Below, in pieces: positions 9,020-18,219 of a DNA stretch of 64,000 nucleotides. Positions within the stretch are counted from its first letter, which is position 1; each line of letters begins with the position of its first letter. The notes below the pieces were generated by a model. That model had not been told where the DNA came from. It did no database searches and saw only the letters and a list, made by a program, of their open reading frames with translations. Source of the DNA: an uncultured Alphaproteobacteria bacterium (lineage in GTDB: Bacteria; Pseudomonadota; Alphaproteobacteria; RF32; CAG-239); the NCBI GenBank assembly GCA_904501925.1, contig CAJGCO010000005.1:18627-82626 (forward strand), read 5' to 3'. The position numbers and the translations under genes are program-made.

Positions 9020-9406
9020 ATGAAATATTTTACAGGTTTGTTGAGTTTTATTTTTTTATTAGTTGTTGGTAGTATAACTTTAATTTCTATTGCTCCACAT
9101 AATGATGCAAAAATGAGAGGGTTTACTCCTTGTACGTATGAGATGGGGGTAAAACTTAGTGATCCTAGGATGAATGTAGGATTAATGTATGCTTTTAGAG
9201 TAGTAATGCAAAGTTATGTATGTTATGGCAAAGTTATTAAAGACGGGGTGCAATTATGGCTAAATGGAGAAATAGAAAAGCCTTGGGATAATTATTTGTT
9301 TGAGCCAGAAATTTGGGAAGTTCCATCTGAGCTAGAAGAACCATTTAGTGATGATTTATTAAGAGCTAATAAATTAGATAGTGATGGTGAAGTTTTTCAA
9401 TTTTAA
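9020..9406 (+). CDS. Hypothetical protein with N-terminal membrane anchor or signal
   Basis: A 128-residue protein not recognised. Residues about 4-26 form one hydrophobic segment (signal peptide or anchor). The rest is acidic, with two Cys (TPCTYEM and SYVCYG) that could pair if exported. It sits 7 bp after the GlmU-like gene and 18 bp before the oligoendopeptidase gene, so it is very likely part of the same transcript. Codon use resembles its neighbours. Confidence 0.6.
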   Translation: MKYFTGLLSFIFLLVVGSITLISIAPHNDAKMRGFTPCTYEMGVKLSDPRMNVGLMYAFRVVMQSYVCYGKVIKDGVQLWLNGEIEKPWDNYLFEPEIWEVPSELEEPFSDDLLRANKLDSDGEVFQF

Positions 9407-9423
9407 TATTGTGAGGTGAAGAG

Positions 9424-11196
9424 ATGAAAGAGGAAAAATTACCTGTATGGGATTTGAGCGAGTTTTATGAAAGTGTTGATGATGTAAATATTGATAAAGA
9501 TTTACAAGCTTATGAAAAAAAAGCAAAAAACTTTTGTAAAAAATACAAAGGTAGAGTTAAAGATTTAACTATTGATGAATATTTAAGTGCTTTTAAGGAC
9601 TTGGAAAGCTTAAAGAGAATCGCAGGAAAACTTGGTGGTTTTGCTCATCTTAATGCAACAACAAATATGTTGGATACAAAAGCAACTGCGTTGTATCAAA
9701 AGGTTGAAGAAAAACTTAGTGAAGCTGGAACAAATTTGGTGTTTTGGAGTTTGGAATATAATAAACTTAGTGAAAAAAAACAAGATGAGTTACTTAAAAA
9801 AATCCCACAATATGCGCCATATTTAAAAAGAATGAAAAAATATAAAAAGTATGAACTATCAGAGGAAGTTGAGCAAATTTTATTGCAAAAAGATATTACT
9901 TCTGGTTCTGCATGGGTGAGATTTTATGAAGAAAGTATGTCTAGGCTTGAATACGAAGTTGATGGTAAGAAATATAATGATGCTGAGATTTCTAAGTTAT
10001 GTACATCCAAAGATGAAGAGACTAGACTGAAGGCCGGTAGAGAATTAAATAAGGTTACTAGAGATAATGCATATATGATTTCTTATTGTTACAATATGAT
10101 TATGAAAGATAAGGCTATTGATGATGAGAAGAGAGGGTTTGAAACTCCTATATCTGCTAGAAATTTGGCTGAAGAAGTTAGCGATGAAACAGTTAATTGT
10201 TTGGCTGATACTGTTAAGGAAAATTATAAAAATATAGCGTGGAGATTTTATAAAATAAAAGCCCATCTTATGGGAAAAGAGAAAATTCATTATTGGGATA
10301 GAAACGCTCCATTGAATATTGAAGATGACAGAGAGTATAGCTGGAAAGAAAGTGTAGATATGGTTTTGAATGCGTATAAGGAATTTTCGCCAAAACTATA
10401 CAAGATTGCAAAAGATTTTTTTGAAAATGATTGGATTGATGTGGCGCCTAAAAAAGGAAAAAGAAGTGGTGCTTTTTGTTCATCTCCTTTGGTTAAAGGA
10501 CATCCTTTTTTGATGTTAAATTTTGTTGGGCAAAAAAGAGATGTATTAACTCTGGCTCATGAATTAGGTCATGGTTGTCATCATCAGCTAAGACGTAATA
10601 ATGGTGAGTTAAATGAACGTACTCGTATGACAACTGAAGAGGTTGCTAGTGTGTTTGGTGAGATGTTGGTTTTCCAATCAATGTTAAAAAAAGCTGTAAG
10701 TGAAAATGAAAAGATTGCATTATTGGTTATGAAAATTAACGATATGATTAATACAGCGATACGTCAGATTGCATTTCACTTTTTTGAAAAAAGAGCTCAT
10801 GATGAAAGAAAAATGGGAGAAGTGTCTCATGAGAGATTGTCTCAAATTTGGATGGAAGAAATGAAAGAAAGTCTTGGTCCTGATGTGGTTGTTGACGATA
10901 GTGTTGACTATATTTGGGGTGGAATTGGACACTTTTTCTTCTTGCCGTTTTATGTTTATGCATATTCTTTTGCTGATTGTGTTGTCAACTCTTTGTATTG
11001 GTTAAAGATGCAAAACAAAATTGAGAATTTTGAAGACAAGTATTTAGAGTTATTATCAAAGACTGCTATTGGTGATTATGATGATATATTTAAGGAATTT
11101 GGCGTAAATCCTAAAGATAAGGATTTTTGGCAAGGTGGACTTAATTTGATTGATTATTATTTAAATGAGTTAGAGAAGCTTGTTTATAATAAATAA
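9424..11196 (+). CDS. pepF: M3 family oligoendopeptidase F
   Basis: A 590-residue zinc metallopeptidase of family M3B that cleaves short peptides in the cytoplasm. The zinc site HELGHGCHH lies near residue 379, followed by the downstream Glu in TTEEVASVFGE. The N-terminal part (WDLSEFY, and the helical region to about residue 200) matches PepF. There is no signal peptide. It is the last gene of an apparent three-gene operon with the GlmU-like gene and ends at an intrinsic terminator shared with the convergent kdsA. Confidence 0.92.
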   Translation: MKEEKLPVWDLSEFYESVDDVNIDKDLQAYEKKAKNFCKKYKGRVKDLTIDEYLSAFKDLESLKRIAGKLGGFAHLNATTNMLDTKATALYQKVEEKLSEAGTNLVFWSLEYNKLSEKKQDELLKKIPQYAPYLKRMKKYKKYELSEEVEQILLQKDITSGSAWVRFYEESMSRLEYEVDGKKYNDAEISKLCTSKDEETRLKAGRELNKVTRDNAYMISYCYNMIMKDKAIDDEKRGFETPISARNLAEEVSDETVNCLADTVKENYKNIAWRFYKIKAHLMGKEKIHYWDRNAPLNIEDDREYSWKESVDMVLNAYKEFSPKLYKIAKDFFENDWIDVAPKKGKRSGAFCSSPLVKGHPFLMLNFVGQKRDVLTLAHELGHGCHHQLRRNNGELNERTRMTTEEVASVFGEMLVFQSMLKKAVSENEKIALLVMKINDMINTAIRQIAFHFFEKRAHDERKMGEVSHERLSQIWMEEMKESLGPDVVVDDSVDYIWGGIGHFFFLPFYVYAYSFADCVVNSLYWLKMQNKIENFEDKYLELLSKTAIGDYDDIFKEFGVNPKDKDFWQGGLNLIDYYLNELEKLVYNK

Positions 11197-11203
11197 TCGA
11201 GAT

Positions 11204-11237
11204 AAAAAATAGCCTCTCAAATGAGAGGCTATTTTTT
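11204..11237. terminator. Bidirectional intrinsic terminator, pepF / kdsA
   Basis: Stem TAGCCTCTC / GAGAGGCTA with a four-base loop and A/T runs on both sides. It can end the + strand pepF transcript and the - strand kdsA transcript. Confidence 0.9.
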
Positions 11238-11256
11238 TGTGTGGGAGTTATAAGGT

Positions 11257-12099
11257 TTAGAAAATATCTAAACTTTTACGAACCTCATCAAATTGTTTTA
11301 ATGTAGATAAAACAGATTTCATATCAGCAAGAGCTATTGTGTTTGGACCATCTGATAAAGCTTTATCTGGATTTTCGTGAGTTTCGATAAACACAGCTGC
11401 AACACCAACAGCAACAGCTGCACGAGCTAAAACTGGAGCGAATTCTCTTTGTCCACCAGAGCTTCCCCCCATACCACCAGGTTGTTGTACAGAGTGTGTT
11501 GCATCAAAAATGATAGGGCAACCAGTATCATGAGCCATTCTAGGTAAACCACGCATATCTGTAACAAGAGTGTTATAACCAAAACTTGTACCACGCTCTG
11601 TTAAACAAACATTTGAATTACCTGATTCATCGCATTTTGTAACTAGATTTTTTGCTTCCCATGGAGCTAAAAATTGTCCTTTTTTGATGTTTACAACTTT
11701 ATTTGTTTGAGCTGCAGCAACAACTAAGTCTGTTTGACGGCAAAGAAAGGCAGGGATTTGTAGCATATCAACATGTTGAGCTACAATAGCGCATTGTTCT
11801 TTTTCGTGAACGTCTGTAACGATTGGTACGTTGTTATATAATTTTTTTATTTCATCAAAGGTGCGTAAGCCTTCTTCAATACCTACACCACGAGCACCAT
11901 TGATAGAGGTACGATTGGCTTTATCAAAAGAGGCTTTGAAGATATATGGGATATTAAGTTCTTTGGTGATTTCAATCATTGCGCCTGCGATATCAATAGC
12001 ATGTTGGCGACTTTCTATTTGACAAGGTCCACATAATAACCCAAATGGTAGGTCATTACTAAGGTTTACTCCATTTACATTAACAATTCTTTGTTTCAT
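11257..12099 (-). CDS. kdsA: 3-deoxy-8-phosphooctulonate (KDO-8-P) synthase
   Basis: Condenses arabinose-5-phosphate with phosphoenolpyruvate to make KDO-8-phosphate for the LPS inner core. The 280-residue protein contains FKASFDKANR, IPAFLCRQTDL, KKGQFLAPWE and FDATHSVQ, all typical of KdsA. LLCGPCQIES carries the Cys that marks the metal-dependent class (Asn in the E. coli type). SD AGGAG lies before the ATG. It works with waaA at 32.9 kb, which attaches KDO to lipid A. Confidence 0.96.
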   Translation of the reverse strand: MKQRIVNVNGVNLSNDLPFGLLCGPCQIESRQHAIDIAGAMIEITKELNIPYIFKASFDKANRTSINGARGVGIEEGLRTFDEIKKLYNNVPIVTDVHEKEQCAIVAQHVDMLQIPAFLCRQTDLVVAAAQTNKVVNIKKGQFLAPWEAKNLVTKCDESGNSNVCLTERGTSFGYNTLVTDMRGLPRMAHDTGCPIIFDATHSVQQPGGMGGSSGGQREFAPVLARAAVAVGVAAVFIETHENPDKALSDGPNTIALADMKSVLSTLKQFDEVRKSLDIF

Positions 12100-12182
12100 T
12101 GTAATCTCCTTAAGTTTTACATATTAGTGAGGATATGTGGTGTTTTTGAATATGTCAATACAATTAGTTTTATTCTTGGAGT

Positions 12183-13274
12183 TTATTCTATGTAATTTTT
12201 AATAAAACGAGTATTTTTACCAATGTTAGATATTACTTCATAAGCGATTGTATCTGAAGCATGAGCAATATCATCTAATGTATAATCATTGTTTATGATA
12301 TAGGCAAAATCACCACATTGTAGATTATTAATGCAACTTATATCACAAATTATGTTATCCATGGATACGCGACCAATTATTGGGCAAAAGTGGGGAGTGT
12401 TGTTCGAATCGTAAATAACTACTTTGCCTCGATTTGAAAGAGAACGAGATATTCCATCACCATAACCGATTGAAACAATAGCTGTTTTTGTTTCTTTGAG
12501 TGCTTTATATGTTGCGCCATAGCCAACGTATTCATCTTTTTTTATGGTTTTAATTTGTAATATAGGGGCTTTAATTTCTATAACGTTTTGCATGGTGTTG
12601 GTGCGATATGGGGTTGTGTTGATGCCATAAATTGCGGCTCCTAAGCGAACCATGTCAAAGTGATAGTTTGAATTTATAAAAATACCATCAGAAGCAGAAA
12701 GAGTTGCTTTTGTATTAGGGAAAAATTTGTTTTTAATTTGGATGAAATTTTTTAGTTGATATTCGTTCATGAAATGAGCAGGGGCATCTGCGCAAGATAG
12801 GTGAGAAAGCACATATGAAAATGAGTTTAACTCATTTTGGGATAATTTTTCTAATTCATTGATTGTAAATCCTAATCTATTAAGACCTGTTTCCACTTGA
12901 ATTATGGGCGAAATTTTTTGATATAAAGGAGTTTGTTTGAAGTATGCGAACATTTCAGGAGAGCATATTACAGGAATTAAATTATGTTCAATAAAATATG
13001 GAAGGCTATCTTTCCCAATTCCTTGTAAAACATATATGTTGGCATCTTTTAGGTATGGGGCAACTATAGCACCTTCTTTAGCGTGTGCTACAAAAAAGTC
13101 TTTACAACCGGCGTTATATAGGGTTTGTGATATTTTTATTGCGCCTAATCCGTAGGCATCGTCTTTGATTACTGCGCTAGGCGTTGCGTTAGGGCATAAA
13201 TTTTTTAGAGTTAAATAATTTTTTGTTATTTTTTTTAGATTGATATTTAGGATAGGTGTGGTATATATAGTCAT
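12183..13274 (-). CDS. alr: Alanine racemase
   Basis: A PLP enzyme interconverting L- and D-alanine; D-alanine goes into peptidoglycan. The 363-residue protein has the PLP-lysine motif AVIKDDAYGLG near residue 35 (usually AVVKANAYGHG, so slightly divergent). VETGLNRLGF follows, and GYGATY carries the second catalytic Tyr. It is transcribed divergently from the TatD-like gene, with about 30 bp between start codons. MurF, which uses D-Ala-D-Ala, is at 37.6 kb. Confidence 0.93.
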   Translation of the reverse strand: MTIYTTPILNINLKKITKNYLTLKNLCPNATPSAVIKDDAYGLGAIKISQTLYNAGCKDFFVAHAKEGAIVAPYLKDANIYVLQGIGKDSLPYFIEHNLIPVICSPEMFAYFKQTPLYQKISPIIQVETGLNRLGFTINELEKLSQNELNSFSYVLSHLSCADAPAHFMNEYQLKNFIQIKNKFFPNTKATLSASDGIFINSNYHFDMVRLGAAIYGINTTPYRTNTMQNVIEIKAPILQIKTIKKDEYVGYGATYKALKETKTAIVSIGYGDGISRSLSNRGKVVIYDSNNTPHFCPIIGRVSMDNIICDISCINNLQCGDFAYIINNDYTLDDIAHASDTIAYEVISNIGKNTRFIKNYIE

Positions 13275-13306
13275 TATTGTTTATCCAAAAGAGGTTATTA
13301 AATAAG

Positions 13307-14029
13307 ATGCATTTTATTGATACACATATTCATTTGCAAGATTTTAGTGAAGATTTTGCACCTAAAGTCATTGATAATTATAATTTAGAAAAGATGATAT
13401 TAGTTTGTGCAAGTCTTGGTGATTTAGAAAAAGTTGAAAGGTTGATTGATAGTAATCCTAATAAGTTTATAGGGGCATTTGGTTTACATCCTTGGTATTG
13501 GGAAGATATTGATAAGGTTGATGAAATTAAGAAGTATTTGATTAAATATAAGAATGCGCTTGTTGGGGAAATTGGGGTAGATAGATTGCGTGGAGAAGTA
13601 AATGATGGGCAAAGAAATTTATTTTATAAGCAACTAGAGATTGCAAAAGAATTTAATAGGCCAGTGATTATTCATGGGGCAAAAGCTTTTGAAGAATTAA
13701 AAGAATTTAGAGAAAAATTAAAAGAAGTTAAATTTGTTCATCATGGATTTGTTAAAGGAATGGATTTGATTGATTTTATTAATGAGTGTGATGGGTATAT
13801 TGGTATTGGGGCATTGTTCTTGAAACAAGAAAAAGCAAATGAAATGATAAAAAAAATGCCGTTAAATAGAATATTATTTGAGACAGATGCGCCATTTAGA
13901 GTTAGTGAAGAAAAATATGATGAAGTTTCAAGAGATAATTTATTATATTTAGCTGAGCTTATGGGGGGAGATAAAGATAAGATGGTTGCGCAATTATACC
14001 AAAATGCAAAGGAATTTTTGAAATGTTAA
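13307..14029 (+). CDS. TatD family metal-dependent hydrolase (divergent)
   Basis: A TIM-barrel amidohydrolase of 240 residues with DTHIHLQ near the N-terminus, GLHPWYW, GEIGVDR, VIIHGA, VHHGF and FETDAPF, the metal-site series of TatD-type deoxyribonucleases. The start at 13307 is chosen because the TatD fold begins at MHFIDTH; a longer frame begins at 13277. Its stop overlaps tcdA by 7 bp. A more canonical TatD lies at 40563, so this one may have a different substrate. Confidence 0.82.
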   Translation: MHFIDTHIHLQDFSEDFAPKVIDNYNLEKMILVCASLGDLEKVERLIDSNPNKFIGAFGLHPWYWEDIDKVDEIKKYLIKYKNALVGEIGVDRLRGEVNDGQRNLFYKQLEIAKEFNRPVIIHGAKAFEELKEFREKLKEVKFVHHGFVKGMDLIDFINECDGYIGIGALFLKQEKANEMIKKMPLNRILFETDAPFRVSEEKYDEVSRDNLLYLAELMGGDKDKMVAQLYQNAKEFLKC

Positions 14030-14727
14030 GTAATAGATTGATGCGAACGATTGCTTTAATTGGTAAAGACAATGTTGAGAAAATTTGTAATACTTCTGTT
14101 ATGATTATTGGGTGTGGTGCAGTTGGTGGTTATGCTTTAGAGATGATTGCAAGACTTGGTTTTGGTAAGATATTTGTTGTTGATTTTGATGAATTTGATG
14201 AAAGTAATATTAATAGGCAGATATTAGCATTAAATACAACGTTAGGTAAAAAGAAAGTTGAAGTGGCAAAGCAAAGAGTTTTAGATATAAATGGTGATGC
14301 AGATGTAATTGTAATTGATAAAAAAGTAAAAGCTGGTGATTTGGATTTTATTTTAGAGTGTAAACCTTGCTTTGTTATTGATGCGATTGATGATGTTAAA
14401 GCTAAATGTGAATTAATATCTTGGTTGGTTAAGCATGATATTAAATTTGTATCTGCAATGGGGGCTGCTCTAAAAACTAAATCTGAGTTATTAAAAGTTG
14501 ATAGATTGGATAAAACAAAGGGGTGTAATTTAGCTAAAAAAATTAGAGATAATTTACGTAAAAATGGAACTGATTTGAAAAAGGTTGAATGCGTATATTC
14601 TGATGAAAATGTTGAAATATGTAAAGACGAAGTTGGAAATAATGTTTTAGGTTCTTTGCCTATGGTGCCAGCTGTGATGGGGATTATGCTTGCAAATGTA
14701 GTTTTGCAAAAATGTATTAAGGAGTAA
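14023..14727 (+). CDS. tcdA: tRNA threonylcarbamoyladenosine dehydratase (TcdA/CsdL-type E1-like protein)
   Basis: Cyclises t6A37 to ct6A in ANN-decoding tRNAs using ATP. The ThiF/E1-like Rossmann fold is shown by GCGAVGGYALE (ATP loop, about residues 30-40), DFDEFDESNINRQ and IDAIDDVKAK. At 234 residues the length fits TcdA rather than ThiF or MoeB, and the rhodanese and zinc Cys pairs of those proteins are missing. It overlaps the TatD-like gene and is followed within 5 bp by a YwqK-like gene. Confidence 0.85.
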   Translation: MLSNRLMRTIALIGKDNVEKICNTSVMIIGCGAVGGYALEMIARLGFGKIFVVDFDEFDESNINRQILALNTTLGKKKVEVAKQRVLDINGDADVIVIDKKVKAGDLDFILECKPCFVIDAIDDVKAKCELISWLVKHDIKFVSAMGAALKTKSELLKVDRLDKTKGCNLAKKIRDNLRKNGTDLKKVECVYSDENVEICKDEVGNNVLGSLPMVPAVMGIMLANVVLQKCIKE

Positions 14728-14731
14728 CGGA

Positions 14732-15340
14732 ATGAAAATCGTTATTTATTTATTGATGCTGTTGATATGGAATGCATTAAATACTGAGGCTAAGGAAAAT
14801 TTTTATACACCAAATGATGTTAAATGTGTTAGTGATGATGAATGTTATATTAAAGCGACTGATAAGTTGTTGTCTGGTGAATTGAGAGTTATGGATAAAA
14901 AAGGAAAACTTTATAAGTTAGTTTATTACAAAAAAGGTAAACGTAACGGTAAAAATATTGAATATTATGGAGACGGCAAAATAAGATTTATTGAGATGTA
15001 TAGTGATGGTGTATTACATGGTGTTTCAAGAGAATTTTATGAAAATGGGAGGTATAAAACTGAGCTTTACTTTAAGAATGGAAAGCGCAATGGGCGATAT
15101 AGAGAATATTATGAGAATGGAAAGCTTAAAGAAGATAAAATTTATGTAGATGGGGTGTTAGATGGGCGAGCAAGAATGTTTTACGAAAATGGAAAAATGG
15201 CGATTGATATAGAATATGATAATGATGAATTAGTAAACCTTTATTGTTTGAGTAAAAGAGGTCGACGATATAATATGAGAGCTCAAATAAAAGATTTTAA
15301 AGAACGAGGGCGTGCTGTTTGTGAGAAAATAGCAAATTAA
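14732..15340 (+). CDS. Exported YwqK/MORN-like repeat protein
   Basis: A 202-residue protein with an N-terminal signal peptide (about 1-21). Four to five repeats of about 22 residues follow, with the pattern KNGKRNGxxxEYYENGKL, as in the YwqK family (MORN-like beta-hairpin repeats). YwqK of Bacillus is annotated as an antitoxin; in Gram-negative bacteria the role of these proteins is unknown. It is probably periplasmic or surface-associated. It is the last gene of the TatD-like/tcdA transcript and overlaps the convergent tmk by 4 bp. Confidence 0.75.
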   Translation: MKIVIYLLMLLIWNALNTEAKENFYTPNDVKCVSDDECYIKATDKLLSGELRVMDKKGKLYKLVYYKKGKRNGKNIEYYGDGKIRFIEMYSDGVLHGVSREFYENGRYKTELYFKNGKRNGRYREYYENGKLKEDKIYVDGVLDGRARMFYENGKMAIDIEYDNDELVNLYCLSKRGRRYNMRAQIKDFKERGRAVCEKIAN

Positions 15341-15984
15341 AGTTCTTTAATCTTTTGATTGAATTTTTCAATAATTTCAAGACTTACTTCATCAATGGTT
15401 TTGTTGGCATCTATAATACAGAAACGTTGAGGTTCTTTTTTAGCAATTTCTAGATAACCATTACGTAATCTTTCGTGAAACGATATATCAACATTTTCAA
15501 AACGTAGTTCTTTTGTTTGTTCGGTTTTGGCTTTATTGAAGCTACGTTCTAAGCCAATTTTAACATCTACGTCTAATAAAAAGGTTATGTCTGGTTTTTT
15601 GCCTTCTGCAACTATTTGGTATAGATTATCCATTAAAGATGTGTCATTAAATTTATTTGATCCATAATATTGGTAGGCAATTGTTGAATCATTATAACGA
15701 TCAGATATAACAGTTTTACCTTCTGATAAGGCAGGAAGAATAACTTTGGTTAAATTTATTCTTCTATCTGCATAAAAAAGTAATAGTTCGGTTGTTTCAT
15801 CGATTTTATCTTTGTCGCCTTCAACAAGGATTTTACGAATTTCTTTACCGACTTCTGTAGATCCTGGTTCACGGGTTAAAACAACTTTATGATTAAGGGT
15901 TTCTAAATATTCTTTGAAACGAAGTATTTGCAAAGATTTTCCGGCGCCATCACCACCTTCAAATGTTATGAATAAAGGTTTCAA
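15337..15984 (-). CDS. tmk: Thymidylate kinase
   Basis: Phosphorylates dTMP to dTDP in the cytoplasm. The 215-residue P-loop kinase has EGGDGAGKS at residues 9-17, the DRX-type TREPG motif and SDRYNDSTIAYQ. It lies 5 bp after dacC. In many Alphaproteobacteria rlpA-dacC-tmk is followed by holB; here holB lies on the opposite strand beyond rlpA. Confidence 0.95.
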   Translation of the reverse strand: MKPLFITFEGGDGAGKSLQILRFKEYLETLNHKVVLTREPGSTEVGKEIRKILVEGDKDKIDETTELLLFYADRRINLTKVILPALSEGKTVISDRYNDSTIAYQYYGSNKFNDTSLMDNLYQIVAEGKKPDITFLLDVDVKIGLERSFNKAKTEQTKELRFENVDISFHERLRNGYLEIAKKEPQRFCIIDANKTIDEVSLEIIEKFNQKIKEL

Positions 15985-15989
15985 AACTA

Positions 15990-17135
15990 TTACTCCTTAC
16001 TAAATAAGTAAAATTTTATGTTTTCAATAAAACGACTAAATGCTCCCATTTTAGCAACATCTTCTTTGGAAACTAATGGAATTTTCTCAATAGTTTTATC
16101 GCCATATTTGATGAATAATTCACCAATTTTATCGCCTTTTTTGATTGGGGCTGTAAGAGGGGTATTATATGTTGCAGTGGATGAGTATTTATGTTTTTTA
16201 CTCTTTTTGATAGTAAGAGTTATGGTGTCAGGAACAACTGCTTGTACTGATTTTTGCATACCATACCAAACTGGAACTTCTGTGATAATTTGATTTTTAT
16301 TAAAGAATGTATAGTTATCAAAAGTTGCAAATCCCCATGTCATTAAGCTTTCTGTTTCCTCAGAACGTTCTTTGTTACTAGAAAGTCCTGTTACAACTTC
16401 AATTAAACGACGGTTGCCTCTTTCAACAGAGCCTGTTAAACAGAAGCCTGCTTCATCTGTGTGACCTGTTTTTAAGCCATCAGCACCTTTAAGGCTATAT
16501 AATAAAGGATTTCTGTTTCCTTGTTTGATGCCGTTGAAAGTGAACTCTTTTTGCTTGAAGAAGTGATAATAATCAGGAAAATCTTTGATGATGTGACGAG
16601 CAAGGATTGCTAAATCTTCAACAGAGATTTTGTGATCTGGGTGTGGTAGACCGGTTGAATTTTCAAAATTGGCATTTTTAAGACCTATTTTTTGAGCTGT
16701 TTCGTTTAATAAGGAAGCAAATTCTTCTTCTGATCCAGCAAGGTTTTCTGCAACAGTTATGCAGGCATCGTTACCTGATTGAATTATTATACCTTTGATT
16801 AAATCTTCAACTTTAACTTCTTGGCCAATCTTTAAAAACATAGTTGATCCGCCAGAGGCTGCTCCACCTTTGCGCCATGCATTTTCACTTACTCTAAAAG
16901 TATCATCAAGAGATATTTCCCCTTCTTTTATTTTACTGAGAAGAACATATATTGTCATAAGTTTACTCATGGAAGCAGGAGGAATCATATCTTGATGGTT
17001 TTTTGTGTAGATATATTTTCCTGTTTCAAAATCCATAAGGATAGCATTTTTAGCTTTAGTTTCAAAAGCATTTGCTTGGCTAATAGCAATTAAAGAGATG
17101 CTTGAAGCTAAGATAAACATTTTTTTATAATTCAT
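15990..17135 (-). CDS. dacC: D-alanyl-D-alanine carboxypeptidase (PBP5/6 family)
   Basis: Removes the terminal D-Ala of peptidoglycan pentapeptides in the periplasm. The signal peptide ends near ANAFE. Serine peptidase S11 motifs are present: SMSK (nucleophile Ser), SGND and LKTGHT. A PBP5 C-terminal beta domain follows (about 270-360), with a C-terminal stretch that could be the membrane-binding amphipathic helix. The start at 17135 (MNYKKM) is chosen for AGGAG upstream; a longer frame begins at 17159. It sits 10 bp after rlpA. The symbol follows the common label for this locus; dacA-type naming would be equally valid. Confidence 0.93.
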   Translation of the reverse strand: MNYKKMFILASSISLIAISQANAFETKAKNAILMDFETGKYIYTKNHQDMIPPASMSKLMTIYVLLSKIKEGEISLDDTFRVSENAWRKGGAASGGSTMFLKIGQEVKVEDLIKGIIIQSGNDACITVAENLAGSEEEFASLLNETAQKIGLKNANFENSTGLPHPDHKISVEDLAILARHIIKDFPDYYHFFKQKEFTFNGIKQGNRNPLLYSLKGADGLKTGHTDEAGFCLTGSVERGNRRLIEVVTGLSSNKERSEETESLMTWGFATFDNYTFFNKNQIITEVPVWYGMQKSVQAVVPDTITLTIKKSKKHKYSSTATYNTPLTAPIKKGDKIGELFIKYGDKTIEKIPLVSKEDVAKMGAFSRFIENIKFYLFSKE

Positions 17136-17145
17136 TATATAACTC

Positions 17146-18051
17146 CTATCCTTGAACAATTGTTACGTCTGCATGACCATAATCTAAGAGGCGATCTAAA
17201 ATTTGCATTGCTTCACTACGTGATTGATATGCGCCTAATCTAACTCTGTATACGCCATCTTTACTGAGATATGCTTCATAAATTGAAACATTACCAAAGC
17301 GTTTCATACTTTGAGCAATTTCTTTTGCTTTTTTGTAGTCAGAAAATGCACCAACCTGAACAAAAAAGTTTCCACTATTATCTGAGGTAATTGGTTTTGA
17401 TTGTTGAGAAGTGGAAACATTAGATGTATTTGAAATGGTTATTTCAGTTGTGTATTTTGGGGTGGTGTTTTCTACTAAAGAATAATCAATAGCTGTGTTA
17501 TATGTTTTTGAAGTAGAGGTTTTTGAAAGCATTGCTTCTTTTATGGCTCTACTTTCTTTTTCTAAAACTTCAACTTTAACTCTTGTGGTACCTTTTTTGC
17601 GATAACCTAGTAATTCTGCACCTTTTTGTGAAACGTCAATGATTCTGTTTTTTACATAAGGACCTCTATCATTAACACGTGCAATTATGGATTTACCATT
17701 TTCAAGATTTGTAACTTTTACAATAGATGGAAGAGGTAATGTTCTGTGTGCGGCTGTAATTGCACGCATATCGTAAGTTTCACCATTTGCTGTTCTTTTG
17801 TTATGAAAATCGTCACCATACCATGATGCTATACCAACTTCACTATAATTGTAATCTTCTTTTGGGGTGTAGCTTTGTCCCATGACTGTATATGGATTTC
17901 CAACTTTGTAAAAACCACCATCGGCTTTGATTGCTTTTACTTCTTGTGTTAAGTTTTCATAACGAAAAGGTTTGTTATCTGATGCACATCCAGTAACTAG
18001 TATAAAAGCAAGTGTTGATAATGTTAGTTTTATGTTTAATCGCGTTTTCAT
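17146..18051 (-). CDS. rlpA: RlpA-like septal lytic transglycosylase lipoprotein with SPOR domain
   Basis: A 301-residue lipoprotein (lipobox VTGC near residue 22). The double-psi beta-barrel RlpA domain (about 75-165) has ASWYG, the catalytic-type DRGPY and RIIDVS. A C-terminal SPOR domain (about 225-300; FFVQVGAFSDYKKA) binds denuded septal glycan. The protein cleaves or organises peptidoglycan at division sites. First gene of the rlpA-dacC-tmk operon, and divergent from the lipoprotein-holB pair. Confidence 0.93.
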   Translation of the reverse strand: MKTRLNIKLTLSTLAFILVTGCASDNKPFRYENLTQEVKAIKADGGFYKVGNPYTVMGQSYTPKEDYNYSEVGIASWYGDDFHNKRTANGETYDMRAITAAHRTLPLPSIVKVTNLENGKSIIARVNDRGPYVKNRIIDVSQKGAELLGYRKKGTTRVKVEVLEKESRAIKEAMLSKTSTSKTYNTAIDYSLVENTTPKYTTEITISNTSNVSTSQQSKPITSDNSGNFFVQVGAFSDYKKAKEIAQSMKRFGNVSIYEAYLSKDGVYRVRLGAYQSRSEAMQILDRLLDYGHADVTIVQG

Positions 18052-18150
18052 ATTTCCCTCTTGAGGTGAGTATATTTTATGTGTTGGGTGATTGTAAAGA
18101 ATTATTATAAAGTTATTATCTTGGTTTTTGGGTGTTCTTTATAATTTCTT

Positions 18151-18179
18151 TTGACAATTATAATCTTCTTTTTTATTAT
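18151..18179 (+). promoter_or_regulatory. Predicted sigma-70 promoter for lipoprotein-holB
   Basis: TTGACA at 18151-18156 and TATTAT at 18174-18179 with a 17-bp spacer, about 40 bp before the start codon at 18220. Confidence 0.65.
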
Positions 18180-18219
18180 AAGTTTAAATGCTTAACAAAT
18201 AGTAATAAAAAGAGGGTTT